From Clostridiaceae bacterium (GTDB lineage Bacteria > Bacillota > Clostridia > Tissierellales > Sporanaerobacteraceae): a stretch of DNA of 64,000 nt. The stretch's first letter is position 1. Each line of letters starts with the position of its first letter. The notes under the pieces are model-generated. The model saw only the letters and a program-made list of their open reading frames with translations. It was not told where the DNA came from and did not search any database. Position numbers and translations under genes: made by a program. The DNA is taken from the NCBI GenBank assembly GCA_019391515.1, contig JAHXQP010000017.1, forward strand, positions 62,001-126,000, in the 5' to 3' direction. Shown in pieces: positions 63,850 to 64,000 of the stretch.

Positions 63850-64000
63850 TTAAAAAAAACTTGGCTTTATATAACCTAACTCTAATGCTTTGTTTACCAT
63901 TTCTTGATAATTCCTCACATCTAATTTTTCATAAATTCGATTTAATGTTACAGCTAGTGAACTTACTGATATATGACATTCCTTAGCAACCTCTTTCCTT
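63850..64000 (-). CDS. LuxR-type HTH regulator (C-terminal part)
   Basis: The last 50 codons of a gene that enters from beyond the window. The visible end has a LuxR/FixJ helix-turn-helix: KEVAKECHISVSSLAVTLNR, then IYEKLDVRNYQEMVNKALEL and a short tail. It could be an orphan LuxR-type or NarL-type regulator; the N-terminal domain is not visible. It lies upstream of the peptide locus, in the same direction and separated by a terminator, and may regulate it. Confidence 0.8.
   Translation of the reverse strand, partial: RKEVAKECHISVSSLAVTLNRIYEKLDVRNYQEMVNKALELGYIKPSFF

Overview
The window is AT-rich, low-GC DNA (intergenic spacers are almost pure A/T) with strong GGAGG-type ribosome binding sites, TTG and GTG starts, many Rho-independent terminators and clostridial gene content. 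A CwlD-type cortex amidase points to a spore former. The best guess is an anaerobic member of Clostridia or Tissierellia. No rRNA, tRNA, CRISPR array, prophage or intact insertion sequence was seen. The species cannot be fixed from the sequence alone.

Layout: 1-5.0 kb is thiamine supply. It holds the tail of a thiamine-binding MTH1187-type gene, a ThiXYZ-like pyrimidine/thiamine-precursor ABC importer (+), and a convergent thiM-thiE-HAD phosphatase operon (-) under a TPP riboswitch with its own terminator. 5.0-7.2 kb is a thiol-redox operon (CcdA-TlpA fusion, Cys-rich HxlR regulator, small membrane protein) with two tandem palindromes next to its promoter. 7.2-11.8 kb is an MFS transporter, alpha/beta hydrolase and CoA-transferase operon beside a frameshifted LysR gene. 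12-20 kb is mostly housekeeping: HD-domain protein, GlpA-like oxidoreductase, a TetR gene and its target membrane gene carrying the same operator, a membrane-anchored J-domain protein, PepA and MnmA. 20-21.7 kb is a two-gene operon of unknown role: a CBM48-like protein and an amphipathic repeat protein.

22-46 kb is dominated by antimicrobial-response modules. They are an MFS exporter with a possible leader-peptide attenuator, a lantibiotic-immunity type ABC/two-component operon, an AraC-GyrI-ABC drug efflux operon, a second ABC/two-component operon, a collapsed Bce-type module whose sensor kinase is fused by deletion to a permease tail, and a GntR(YtrA)-ABC module. A 26-base sequence is repeated exactly upstream of two of these modules. 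A HAD phosphatase, an orphan radical SAM/SPASM-like protein and two methyltransferases are interspersed.

46-58 kb carries CwlD, a Trp-rich membrane protein, the RIC iron-centre repair protein, an NhaC antiporter with an M20 peptidase, a DUF2812/PadR pair, UppP and a creatininase-family enzyme. Between them lie several gene remnants: a cardiolipin synthase copy, a Crp/Fnr tail, the 5' end of a cwlD copy and a DUF438/PAS tail. 58-64 kb looks like a decayed radical-SAM peptide (RiPP) locus: a LuxR-type regulator at the edge, a 55-residue precursor-like ORF not in any usual annotation, fragments of a radical SAM/SPASM maturase, and an intact BceAB-like transporter plus an ABC exporter.

The overall impression is of a genome region rich in antibiotic and peptide defence with many recent small deletions and frameshifts.
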